From an uncultured Victivallis sp. (GTDB lineage Bacteria > Verrucomicrobiota > Lentisphaeria > Victivallales > Victivallaceae): DNA of 52,451 bases. Where the stretch lies: the NCBI GenBank assembly GCA_944389815.1, contig CALXNS010000094.1:1-52451 (forward strand), given 5' to 3'. This document shows, piece by piece, positions 44,968 to 52,451 of this stretch. How positions within the stretch are numbered: the stretch's first letter is position 1; each line of letters opens with the position of its first letter. The notes under the pieces are model-generated. The model worked only from the letters and a program-made list of their open reading frames with translations. It had not been told where the DNA came from and did no database searches. The translations under genes were made by a program, and so were the position numbers.

Positions 44968-47052
44968 TCATTGATATTCCGTGCGGTCGATGATCTCCTG
45001 CTGATACTCCGGACTCAAGGCGACGAAATATTCGCTGAAGCCGAATTTGCGCACACAGAGCGTCCGGTACTCCTCCGGATGCAGCCGGGCTTTTTCGAGC
45101 GTATCGCGCGTGACCATCGTCATTCCAATGTGGAGTCCGCCCATTTTGAAATAGGCTTTCACCAGAGCGGCGGCGCGTTCCCGGGAAAGCACACAGCCGA
45201 ATTTCAGATTCAATCCGCCGCAGACGGTGCGTTGCAGCGGCAGCTTCGCCACGCTGCGGAGCACCGCGGTAGGACCGGCAAGATCGGTGCCGTAAACCGG
45301 CGACTGATTTTCACTGATCGGTTCGCCTGCAAGCCGCCCGTCCGGCGTTGCGGGCAGTTTCCGCCCGAAATCGATATGGCACCGCAGCGAATAAAACGAA
45401 CCGAACATCAGAAATCCGGTCTCCTTTCCGATCTCCTCCATTGCATCGAGCAGAGTGTCGGCCGCCTGCCGGGCGAACCGGTCGACCCGGTCGTCGTCAT
45501 TGCCGAATTTCGGCACGCTTTTGATGATTTCCGCCCGCAGCGCTTCATTTCCGGCGAAGTTTCCGTCAACGATACTGAGAAATTCCCGGTACGAAAAACG
45601 TCCGGAATGAAACACCATTTCCTCGATTGCCGCCAGACTGTCGGCAATCGTCGCCATGCCGGAAAACATGTGATGCTGCCAGCGGTAGCGATCCGCTCCC
45701 CCCTGATAAACATCGCACGCCGCGGAACGGCAGTCATCGAAAATGAGCGAATCAAGCCGGAAGGCCGGGCCGTCGGAGAAAAGATTGTTCACCACTCTGG
45801 CGTATTCACGCATTTCCTGTCGGGCGATCTCTTTGAATTCGGCGAGAATTTCATCCGTGGTCGCAGGAGCGGCAACGTTGTGCAGTGCGCGGATGAACCA
45901 TTCCGTATTGTTATTGAAGTGATCGATTCTGCTCATGATATTATAAAGCCTGCCCGGCAGATTGACCCGGTTGCAGGCGGTGAAGTCGAAGTTCGCCGCG
46001 TCCTCCGGCGCGATGCCGTTCGCAACTAAAGTGTTGCGGATCAAGAGATCGTTGAAGAAATTCGGCAGACTACCCTGTTGTGCGGCTCTTCCTGCCAGTT
46101 GCCAGACTTCTTCCGGCATCTCCGGGTCGAGCCGGAAATTCAGCGTCGGCTGCGGCAGCGCCGCCACGCGGGAGGCTTCGACGATCATTTCGCTTAATTC
46201 ATTGAAACAGCACTTCCCGTCAACGGAACGTCCGCCGAGCGTCAGATATTGCTTGCTGGCGAAACACGGCGTCGGGCTTGCATTGTAATCGTCGGTCGCG
46301 GTTCCGCAGAGTTCATTGGTTTTCAGGAAGAAGTGTGCGAGCAGATTGACCGCTTCCTCCCGGGTGATTTTCCCCGCGGCGAGGTCTTTTTTGTAGAATT
46401 TCAGCAGATACTGATCCATTCTTCCCAGCGCAAAATCCCGGCTCCCGCAGACGCCGCTCGCAATCATGTGCCAGAAATAGATTCCCTGAAGCGCGGAAAA
46501 GAAATCGTATGCCGGACGATACGGCACCACCTCCAGCGCCGCCGCCGCCCGTTCGAAGGCGGATTTCACGGTTGGGTCAGTCGCCTTTTCCGCCCGGCTG
46601 CGGAGCGCCGCACTCCAGCGCCCGGCGAAGGCGGCGACGGCATTTACCGCCCGGCGGGAGGAGTTTGCGAAAAAACGGGTGTTGAAGGTGGGATGCCGTT
46701 GCGCCGCCTCTTCAACTTCTTCGACCAGCGAAACGGCGCCGCCGGTGAGAATTTTCTCCCAACACCACGAAATATGTCCTTCGGATTCGATTCCGTCCGG
46801 CGTCCGGGAGAAGCGTTCTCCGGCATACGGCCACAGCGCCGTGGCGAACCGCCCGGCGAAGACGTCGTCATCGTCAATCGGCGTCGAAAGCGCCGCAAGA
46901 ACGGTTTCAAATTCAAAAAGATACCGTTCGTAAGCCGGGCGCGCCAGCGAAGCACTCCGGCATTCCCGCAGCGCGATCTCCCGGTCGATGAAACAGCAGC
47001 GGTTGTCGGCGGAGAGAATTCTCTCCCGCGTCCGGGTAATCCGTTCATCCAT
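44968..47052 (-). CDS. Glycyl radical enzyme with a divergent active site (GRE-1)
   Basis: A 694-residue member of the pyruvate formate-lyase superfamily. The C terminus has the radical loop as VRKFGFSEYFVALSPEYQQE, with Gly671 the likely radical site (usual form RVxGY). The position where family members have Gly-Cys-Val-Glu reads FTACNRVNLPG: Cys360 is kept but the glutamate is replaced. At residues 219-234 it shares FY-x-x-DLAAGKITRxEA with the enzyme at 47980-50037, so the two are paralogs. AAAGGAG lies 11 bases before the ATG. It may carry out different chemistry, or be a partner or regulator of the other enzymes. Confidence 0.85.
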   Translation of the reverse strand: MDERITRTRERILSADNRCCFIDREIALRECRSASLARPAYERYLFEFETVLAALSTPIDDDDVFAGRFATALWPYAGERFSRTPDGIESEGHISWCWEKILTGGAVSLVEEVEEAAQRHPTFNTRFFANSSRRAVNAVAAFAGRWSAALRSRAEKATDPTVKSAFERAAAALEVVPYRPAYDFFSALQGIYFWHMIASGVCGSRDFALGRMDQYLLKFYKKDLAAGKITREEAVNLLAHFFLKTNELCGTATDDYNASPTPCFASKQYLTLGGRSVDGKCCFNELSEMIVEASRVAALPQPTLNFRLDPEMPEEVWQLAGRAAQQGSLPNFFNDLLIRNTLVANGIAPEDAANFDFTACNRVNLPGRLYNIMSRIDHFNNNTEWFIRALHNVAAPATTDEILAEFKEIARQEMREYARVVNNLFSDGPAFRLDSLIFDDCRSAACDVYQGGADRYRWQHHMFSGMATIADSLAAIEEMVFHSGRFSYREFLSIVDGNFAGNEALRAEIIKSVPKFGNDDDRVDRFARQAADTLLDAMEEIGKETGFLMFGSFYSLRCHIDFGRKLPATPDGRLAGEPISENQSPVYGTDLAGPTAVLRSVAKLPLQRTVCGGLNLKFGCVLSRERAAALVKAYFKMGGLHIGMTMVTRDTLEKARLHPEEYRTLCVRKFGFSEYFVALSPEYQQEIIDRTEYQ

Positions 47053-47073
47053 GACAGCAAAAACTCCTTTCTC

Positions 47074-47976
47074 TCAACTTCGAACCGTCTTGACCGAACA
47101 ATGTGCCTGTATGATCTTCAGCCATCGCGCAACATCATCTTCCGTCGCAAAATTTTTGTCGTCCAGTCTCGGTTGTTTTCCGAGCCGCGCACATTTGTCG
47201 ATGCCGAGCGGGTGGTAGGGGTGAAGTGTGATCTCCTGAACGTTTTCGAGCGAATCGGCCAATGCGGCGATGCCGAGGAGATGCGCGTCGTCGTCGTTGA
47301 CTCCGGGAACGAGCGGACAGCGGAGAATCGTTTTCGCACCGGAACGGTCGAGCCGCCGGAGATTCTCCCGGATCCGTTCGTTGGAAACCCCGGTCAGGCG
47401 CCGGTGGATTTCCGGGTCGGTCGCCTTCACGTCGTACAGAAAGAGATCCACGAAGGGACGGATCGTTTCATACTGTTCATACGGCGCTTCGCCGCAGGTG
47501 TCGAGACAGACGTGAATTCCAGCCGCCTTCGCGCGCCGGGCAAGGTCCAGCGTGAAGTCGAACTGCATCATCGGTTCTCCGCCGGAAATCGTCATCCCCC
47601 CCTGCGACGTCTCGTAAAAAATCCGATCCTTGAGCACTTCCTCCATCACCGCTTCCGGGGTCATGGCGCTCCCGACCAGTTCGAGCGCCTCGGCGTAACA
47701 GCGCTCGGTGCATCTGCCGCAGCGGATGCAGTTTTCGCGGTGGAATTCGTGCGCGGTTTCCCTGGCGACGTGACAGTGATTCGGGCAGACGGAAAAACAC
47801 CAGCCGCAGCCGATGCATTTTTCCGGAATGAAGAAAATTTCCGGCGCACGTTCCTGTGATTCCGGGTTGTGACACCAGATGCAGCGCAGCGGGCACCCCT
47901 TCAGAAACACCGTCGTGCGGATCCCCGGACCGTCATGAATGGCGAATTTGTGAATATCGAATACGATTCCCTGCAT
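47074..47976 (-). CDS. Glycyl radical enzyme activating enzyme (radical SAM)
   Basis: A 300-residue radical-SAM activase. The CPLRCIWCHNPES motif binds the SAM cluster; two ferredoxin-like sets follow, CIGCGWCFSVCP and CIRCGRCTERCYA, as in activases of glycerol-dehydratase-type enzymes. TISGGEPMMQ helps bind SAM. It should take hydrogen from the glycine of the adjacent enzymes. It is the only activase seen for three radical enzymes, lies between two of them, and starts 3 bp after the stop of the one upstream. Confidence 0.94.
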   Translation of the reverse strand: MQGIVFDIHKFAIHDGPGIRTTVFLKGCPLRCIWCHNPESQERAPEIFFIPEKCIGCGWCFSVCPNHCHVARETAHEFHRENCIRCGRCTERCYAEALELVGSAMTPEAVMEEVLKDRIFYETSQGGMTISGGEPMMQFDFTLDLARRAKAAGIHVCLDTCGEAPYEQYETIRPFVDLFLYDVKATDPEIHRRLTGVSNERIRENLRRLDRSGAKTILRCPLVPGVNDDDAHLLGIAALADSLENVQEITLHPYHPLGIDKCARLGKQPRLDDKNFATEDDVARWLKIIQAHCSVKTVRS

Positions 47977-47979
47977 TTT

Positions 47980-50037
47980 TTATAATTCCGCGTACTCCGT
48001 TCGCAGCAGAAGTTCCTGCTGCATCTCCGGACTGAGTTTGACGAAATAATCGGTGTAACCGCCGATGCGGACGACGAGATCGGCGTAATCTTCCGGATGT
48101 TCCACCGCTTTTTTGAGCTGCGAATTGTCGGCGACGTTGATCTGGGTTTCAAATCCGCCCCCGGCGAGGAAGACGTCGATCAGCGCGAGAAGCTTTTCGC
48201 GGTTTTCCGGCGTCTTCAACAGAGCCTGATTGTATTTCATGTTGAATGCCGATCCGCCGATGAGCCCGGAGTGATCCCAGGAACAGACGGAATGTACCGC
48301 CGCCGTCGGTCCCAGTTTTTCCCGTCCCTGCGCCGGGCCGGCGCCGTCGGCAAATGGAAACTTCGCCCGCCGCCCGTCCGGCGTCGCTTCGGTTTCCGAA
48401 CCGAGCAGTTGATGCATGACCCAGCAGAAGGTGCCCGGGATGAAATGCGCGCGGTCGGGATGAAATCTATATCTGGCGCATTCTGATTCAAGTCGTTCAA
48501 TGACAAGAGGAATCAACGAGTCGGCTTCTTCGGAGGCCACGCCGTATTTTGGGTGGGCGTTGAGGAAGCGGAGCCGCAGATCTTCGCGGCCGCGGAAGTC
48601 ATTTTCGCACAAGCTGTTCAATTCCTGCATGGTCAGAAGTTTCTCTTCGAAGACCTCATGCCGGATCACCTGCAGCGAATCGACCAGATTGGCCAGGCCG
48701 ACGAAGGAGCATTCGACCCAGTTGTAACGGGCGCCTCCGGACTCGATATCCAGGCCGCGCGCAATGCAGTCGCGTGTGAAAATGCTCTGCAGCGGGCGCC
48801 GCATCCGGGCGGAACGAAGAAGACGGATCCGATTCTGATCGGAGGCGGCGGTTCGGATTTTTTCGGACAGACGATCGAGATAAAGATTCAGAAATGTTTC
48901 GAAATCAGAAGCGTCCTGATGATTTTTCATCGTCTCGATCAGGCAGCCGCACAAATTGAAATAGGGGCTTGCCACGTAAACATTCGACGCCCCGCAGGGG
49001 GTGATTTCCACACAGGTGGAGTTGATGTAGTTTCCACACTCCGCTTCCGGTACGCCGTATCTGCGCAATCCGGCACGGATGACGTCGTCGTTGAAGAAGG
49101 CCGGATTCGGCAGCCCCTCGGAGATGATCTCCACGGCGAGACGTTTTAAGTCTTTTGGGGTAGAGGCGTTGGCGCAGATTCCGACGCTCGGGTAAACCAG
49201 CCGGCTGAGACGGAGCGCCTCCAGCGCGAGATAGGAGATATCGTTCACCGTATCGCCGCCGACCATCACCGCGTAGGCAAGGCCACTGCCGCACAATGCG
49301 TTGATGAAACAGTAGAGCAATGCGATGTATTCGCACGCTTCGGCACGGGTGATTTTTCCGGCGGCAAGGTCGCGTTCGTAGAATCCTCCCAGCCGCCGAT
49401 CGATCCGTCCCGGCCCGACCAGTCCGGCCCGGTCGCCGATTTGAATGCCGAGCATGATGAACCACATCAGTTGAATCGCCTCTTGGAACGTTTCCGGCGG
49501 CGCGCTCGTCAGCTTCGTGCATACGGCGGCAATTCGTTCATTTCCGGAGCGGCGCGCGGCTTCGGCGGCGTTGGCGATCATCCCTGCGAAACCATCAAGC
49601 GCAATCAGAAAGGTTTCATAAACCATTTCGTTTTCATTTCCCGCATTCCGGATTTTCCGGCGCAATCCCTCGATTCCAAGTTCGAAAATATCATCGTAGA
49701 ATGGCTCGGCGTGACCGGTCTGCCCTTCCGAACACCCCCAGGGGGAGGCGGCGAAATATTCGGCGGCAGCCTTTTCCTCCTCCGGAGTGTATTCCGGTTT
49801 CAACACCCGACCGATCATGCCTTCATCCGGCGTCAGCGTAAATTTCAAGGAATTCAATTTCGCCCGGACGCGGTTCGCCAGCAGAATTTCGCCGGGGACG
49901 ATTGACAGATCCAGTTCCCGCTCCATCCGATATTCCGCCACGTGGGAGTTCCAGTGCTCATACATGATGGATTCGTTTCCGGACTGGAGAATCATTTTCC
50001 GGAGACGTTCGAAACGCGCATCAACCTGCTGTGCCAT
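47980..50037 (-). CDS. Glycyl radical enzyme (GRE-2)
   Basis: A 685-residue pyruvate formate-lyase superfamily protein. The active-site loop is NSTCVEITPCGA, with Cys342 and Glu344 as in glycyl radical dehydratases, lyases and decarboxylases. The radical loop is VRIGGYTDYFVKLSPEMQQE, with Gly660 the likely radical site. It is about 100 residues shorter than most characterised members (around 760-850). ATG 50037 is chosen for AAAGGAG at 11 bases, matching the arrangement at the related gene at 47052; the upstream part of the frame overlaps the preceding gene. Substrate unknown. Confidence 0.9.
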   Translation of the reverse strand: MAQQVDARFERLRKMILQSGNESIMYEHWNSHVAEYRMERELDLSIVPGEILLANRVRAKLNSLKFTLTPDEGMIGRVLKPEYTPEEEKAAAEYFAASPWGCSEGQTGHAEPFYDDIFELGIEGLRRKIRNAGNENEMVYETFLIALDGFAGMIANAAEAARRSGNERIAAVCTKLTSAPPETFQEAIQLMWFIMLGIQIGDRAGLVGPGRIDRRLGGFYERDLAAGKITRAEACEYIALLYCFINALCGSGLAYAVMVGGDTVNDISYLALEALRLSRLVYPSVGICANASTPKDLKRLAVEIISEGLPNPAFFNDDVIRAGLRRYGVPEAECGNYINSTCVEITPCGASNVYVASPYFNLCGCLIETMKNHQDASDFETFLNLYLDRLSEKIRTAASDQNRIRLLRSARMRRPLQSIFTRDCIARGLDIESGGARYNWVECSFVGLANLVDSLQVIRHEVFEEKLLTMQELNSLCENDFRGREDLRLRFLNAHPKYGVASEEADSLIPLVIERLESECARYRFHPDRAHFIPGTFCWVMHQLLGSETEATPDGRRAKFPFADGAGPAQGREKLGPTAAVHSVCSWDHSGLIGGSAFNMKYNQALLKTPENREKLLALIDVFLAGGGFETQINVADNSQLKKAVEHPEDYADLVVRIGGYTDYFVKLSPEMQQELLLRTEYAEL

Positions 50038-50071
50038 GACTGAAATCACTCCTTTTGCCTTTTGAGATGAA

Positions 50072-52144
50072 TCAGAAATTATGGATGGTTCTCCGGGCGA
50101 CTTCGCGCCGCAACTCCGGAGAGAGATTTTTGAAGTATTCGCTGTAACCGCCGATCCGGACGATAAGTTCGGGATATTTCTCCGGTTCTTCGCAGGCCCG
50201 GCGCAGAATTTCCTCATTGGCCACCGTCACTTGAAGCTGCAATCCTCCCATCTGGAAGTAGCTTGTCAACAATGCCTTTAACCGCTTTCTCGCCTCAGGC
50301 GTCGCCAGAAGTTCCCGATTGAGCCTCACGTTGAGCACCGGCGTTCCGGGGAATTCCGCCGGATTCAGCGCCGACGCCGATTTGAGCAGCGCGGTCGGAC
50401 CGGAGAGATCGCTTCCCTGGGTTGCGCCAAACGAATCCGTGAGTGCCGCACCCGCCCGGCGGCCGTCCGCGGTTGCGCCGATGGTCCAACCAAGCCATTC
50501 ATAGGTGATGAAAAGGATCACCGCCGGCAGAAACGGACGGCCCGGCAGACTGGCCTTGCGGATTTTTTCGCTGATTTGCCGGGCGAATTCCCGGCCCGGC
50601 TGATCGACTTCCGGAATGTCGTTGCCGTATTTCGGAAGTGCGAGAAGTTCGCGACGCAGCATTTCGGCTCCTTCAAAATCATTCGCCAGCGCCGCGGCAA
50701 GTCCCGGGACGGAAACGGAAAGTTCCCCGCGAAACGCCGCCCGGATCGCGTAAAGCGAATTGATCGTGTCGGTCAGCCCGACCACGTTGATTACACTGGT
50801 GTTGTAACGGGCGCCGCCGGCTTCGAAATCAAGCCCGCGCTCGATGCAGTCGTCGACGAACAAGGTTCGGATCGGTTGCGGCAGATAGAGGGCGCTCGCC
50901 TCATGATTACGCCGGACGCCTTCGGTCATGAGATCGATCTGTGTCTGGATGTTCCGCAGAAATACGGTGTAGAATGTTTCGTAATCCGGATAATCGAGCC
51001 CGGTGTCCTCCAGAATCCGCAGCAGATGAATCCCCGCCTCGATCGACTTGGTGTTGGACTTGCCCTGAATCATCAATTCCGTGCAGCCGCCGAAACAGAA
51101 CGTTTCCGCGTCGTCGCCGCCGATGCCGGTGGCGCACTCCAGTTCCCGACGATAATTGTTGCGCGCATAAAGCGACGGACTCGGATTGCCGGCATTCCAG
51201 TTGTCGAAGATCGCCTCCCACACTTCGTCCGGCGTATTTTCGTCGATCAGAATGCCGGAATTCGGACGACGGTACGGGCGTTGCGCCCGAATTGCCGGAA
51301 TGCAGGTTTTCTGCGCGGAATCGAGAATGACGTGCCAGCCGTTGTTGAGATCGAAATTGTGCCAGAACTCCTGAAACAGCGCCTGCTGTTCCGCTTCCGG
51401 CGTTCCGTCCCCGGCATAGGGGGCAAGCACCGCATCGACCCGGCCGCCGGAATCACAGCTGTCGAAATACCAGAAGAAATTATACGCGAGAATCGCTTCG
51501 TAAAAATTCCGCGCCGGATGCAGCGGCACTTGTTCAAGCGCCGCAATCAATTCCGGCGGCGCGTCCGGGCGGATCGATTCCACACAGCGCCGGACGTAGG
51601 CACACATCGCTTCAAGCAATTCACGCAGTGCGCCGTAAAACTCCGGATTCCGGTCGTGAAGACGTTCCACCCGTTCGAGAACGCCGGTCAGCCCTTCGTG
51701 CAGCAGCCGTTCGTAATGGATTACGCCGTGAGTATATGCGCGCCCGCCGAGGCCGAATTGCGGCGGAATGTCCGATTCGCGCAGAAACGCCAGCTCGGTC
51801 GCCGCCTGGTCGACGAGCCGCCATCGGAATGAGTTTTCACCGTGAACTTCCGCGGCTTTCCGCCGGAGCCGTGCGGAATCCACCTCAAGCCCGAAGGCGT
51901 AATGAAAACAAACCGCCGCGTCGTATCCCGGATTCCACAGATTGAATTCTCCCGCCGGATAGAGTTTCCATCCCGGCTGGTATTGCGCGACCGGCACGGA
52001 TTCCAGTGAGCGGATCAGGCCGCGGACGCAACGTTGAAAATTGCCGGCGTTTTCATTTTCATAATATCCGGCGGCGAACACTTCTCCGATTGCCTTCAGG
52101 GCGGAAACTGTGTTATTGTCATGGTTGCTGTTATTGTTGTTCAT
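50072..52144 (-). CDS. Glycyl radical enzyme (GRE-3)
   Basis: A 690-residue pyruvate formate-lyase superfamily protein, the first of the operon. The active-site loop is FCFGGCTELMIQGKS, with Cys354 and Glu356; the radical loop is VRIGGYSEYFKNLSPELRRE, with Gly666 as likely radical. Between the two it differs strongly from its neighbours: it lacks the DLAAGKITR segment they share. The Asn-rich N terminus (MNNNNSNHDNN) is probably disordered. Its start overlaps the regulator gene by 14 bp. Substrate unknown. Confidence 0.9.
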   Translation of the reverse strand: MNNNNSNHDNNTVSALKAIGEVFAAGYYENENAGNFQRCVRGLIRSLESVPVAQYQPGWKLYPAGEFNLWNPGYDAAVCFHYAFGLEVDSARLRRKAAEVHGENSFRWRLVDQAATELAFLRESDIPPQFGLGGRAYTHGVIHYERLLHEGLTGVLERVERLHDRNPEFYGALRELLEAMCAYVRRCVESIRPDAPPELIAALEQVPLHPARNFYEAILAYNFFWYFDSCDSGGRVDAVLAPYAGDGTPEAEQQALFQEFWHNFDLNNGWHVILDSAQKTCIPAIRAQRPYRRPNSGILIDENTPDEVWEAIFDNWNAGNPSPSLYARNNYRRELECATGIGGDDAETFCFGGCTELMIQGKSNTKSIEAGIHLLRILEDTGLDYPDYETFYTVFLRNIQTQIDLMTEGVRRNHEASALYLPQPIRTLFVDDCIERGLDFEAGGARYNTSVINVVGLTDTINSLYAIRAAFRGELSVSVPGLAAALANDFEGAEMLRRELLALPKYGNDIPEVDQPGREFARQISEKIRKASLPGRPFLPAVILFITYEWLGWTIGATADGRRAGAALTDSFGATQGSDLSGPTALLKSASALNPAEFPGTPVLNVRLNRELLATPEARKRLKALLTSYFQMGGLQLQVTVANEEILRRACEEPEKYPELIVRIGGYSEYFKNLSPELRREVARRTIHNF

Positions 52145-52451
52145 CCCGACTCGTCCGCTCCTTTTTTACCGGCGGCAGAACTCCACCGGTGCTGTTGGTG
52201 ATTTCCTCGGCGCATTGCCGAACCAAATTTTTGAAATAATCCGTATTCTCTTCGGTCCGGCGGCTGGAGAGCGCCGAGATGCCGATTCCGGCAACCACGT
52301 TCCCCGAGGCGTCGAACACCGGAGAACCGATGCAGTAGCCGCCGGTGAGATATTCATCGAATTCGGTGGCGCCCCGTGTTTTTCGGATCTCCCGCAGCTC
52401 GCGGCGGAGGAGTTCTTCTGAAACGATCGTATGCGGCGTCATAGGTTCGAG
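52131..52451 (-). CDS. IclR-family regulator, C-terminal part (5' end outside window)
   Basis: The last 106 residues of a regulator that continues past the right edge; the reading frame is open to the window end, so the ATG at 52442 is probably internal. The segment ELREIRKTRGATEFDEYL, then GSPVFDASGNVVAGIGISAL, is the effector-binding domain of IclR proteins, which sense small organic acids or aromatics. It overlaps the first radical enzyme gene and likely controls that operon. Confidence 0.85.
   Translation of the reverse strand, partial: LEPMTPHTIVSEELLRRELREIRKTRGATEFDEYLTGGYCIGSPVFDASGNVVAGIGISALSSRRTEENTDYFKNLVRQCAEEITNSTGGVLPPVKKERTSRDEQQ

Noticed and set aside
43743..52451. Bacterial microcompartment locus around the radical enzymes
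   Set aside because: No shell-protein genes, no aldehyde dehydrogenase or phosphotransacylase in the operon, and no obvious encapsulation peptides on the enzymes.
1..52451. CRISPR array, tRNA, rRNA, insertion sequence or prophage
   Set aside because: No direct-repeat arrays, tRNA-like cloverleafs, transposase genes or terminal inverted repeats were found in the short intergenic regions.

Overview
The window looks like chromosome of an anaerobic, Gram-negative, carbohydrate-degrading bacterium of the PVC superphylum, most likely Lentisphaerota (Victivallis-like). This is inferred from the mix of genes: outer-membrane and LPS genes (lpxC, fabZ, lptD, hldD, plsC), several GH2/GH78 glycosidases with LacI-type regulators, and oxygen-sensitive glycyl radical enzymes. 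No rRNA, tRNA, IS element, prophage or CRISPR array was seen. Genes are packed tightly: no stretch longer than about 170 bp lacks a gene, ATGA start/stop overlaps are common, and three of the four convergent gene pairs overlap.

Layout. 1-1300: a cobalamin-type riboswitch with its own promoter, reading off the left edge, then ispF and a membrane protein on the minus strand. 1310-6690: tsaD, a HAD phosphatase, a ferredoxin-nitroreductase, cca and a phenylacetate-CoA ligase, ending in a strong hairpin terminator. 6835-14704 (minus): a secreted phosphoesterase/beta-propeller protein, a small PQ-loop-like membrane protein, and a glycan unit of GH78 alpha-L-rhamnosidase, LacI regulator and GH2 glycosidase with a clear operator. 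14874-21653 (plus): FkbM methyltransferase, KDPG aldolase and KDG kinase (uronate catabolism), a secreted HExxH peptidase, and recQ. 21625-24963 (minus): miaA, a SpoU-type RNA methyltransferase, a polysaccharide deacetylase and a second LacI regulator. 25058-30829 (plus): lpxC, a double-domain fabZ, a GH2 beta-mannosidase-like enzyme and a CoA-transferase. 30741-40373: tilS (minus), then rdgB, plsC, an oversized zinc dehydrogenase, lptD, hldD and rsmB (plus). 40334-43586 (minus): a dolichol-phosphate-mannose-synthase-like glycosyltransferase and hrpB.

43683-52451 (minus) is the most unusual part. The end of an IclR-family regulator is followed by three different glycyl radical enzymes, a single radical-SAM activating enzyme and an iron-containing alcohol dehydrogenase, closed by a terminator. 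The three radical enzymes are short (685-694 aa) and differ at the active site; one lacks the usual Cys-X-Glu glutamate. A single activase apparently serves all three, and the dehydrogenase could reduce an aldehyde product. The substrate cannot be read from sequence.

Promoters recur with a common form, TTGCAW-17 bp-TATAnT, seen repeatedly upstream of well-supported starts. Where the best start differs from the longest reading frame, the choice is explained in the entry.
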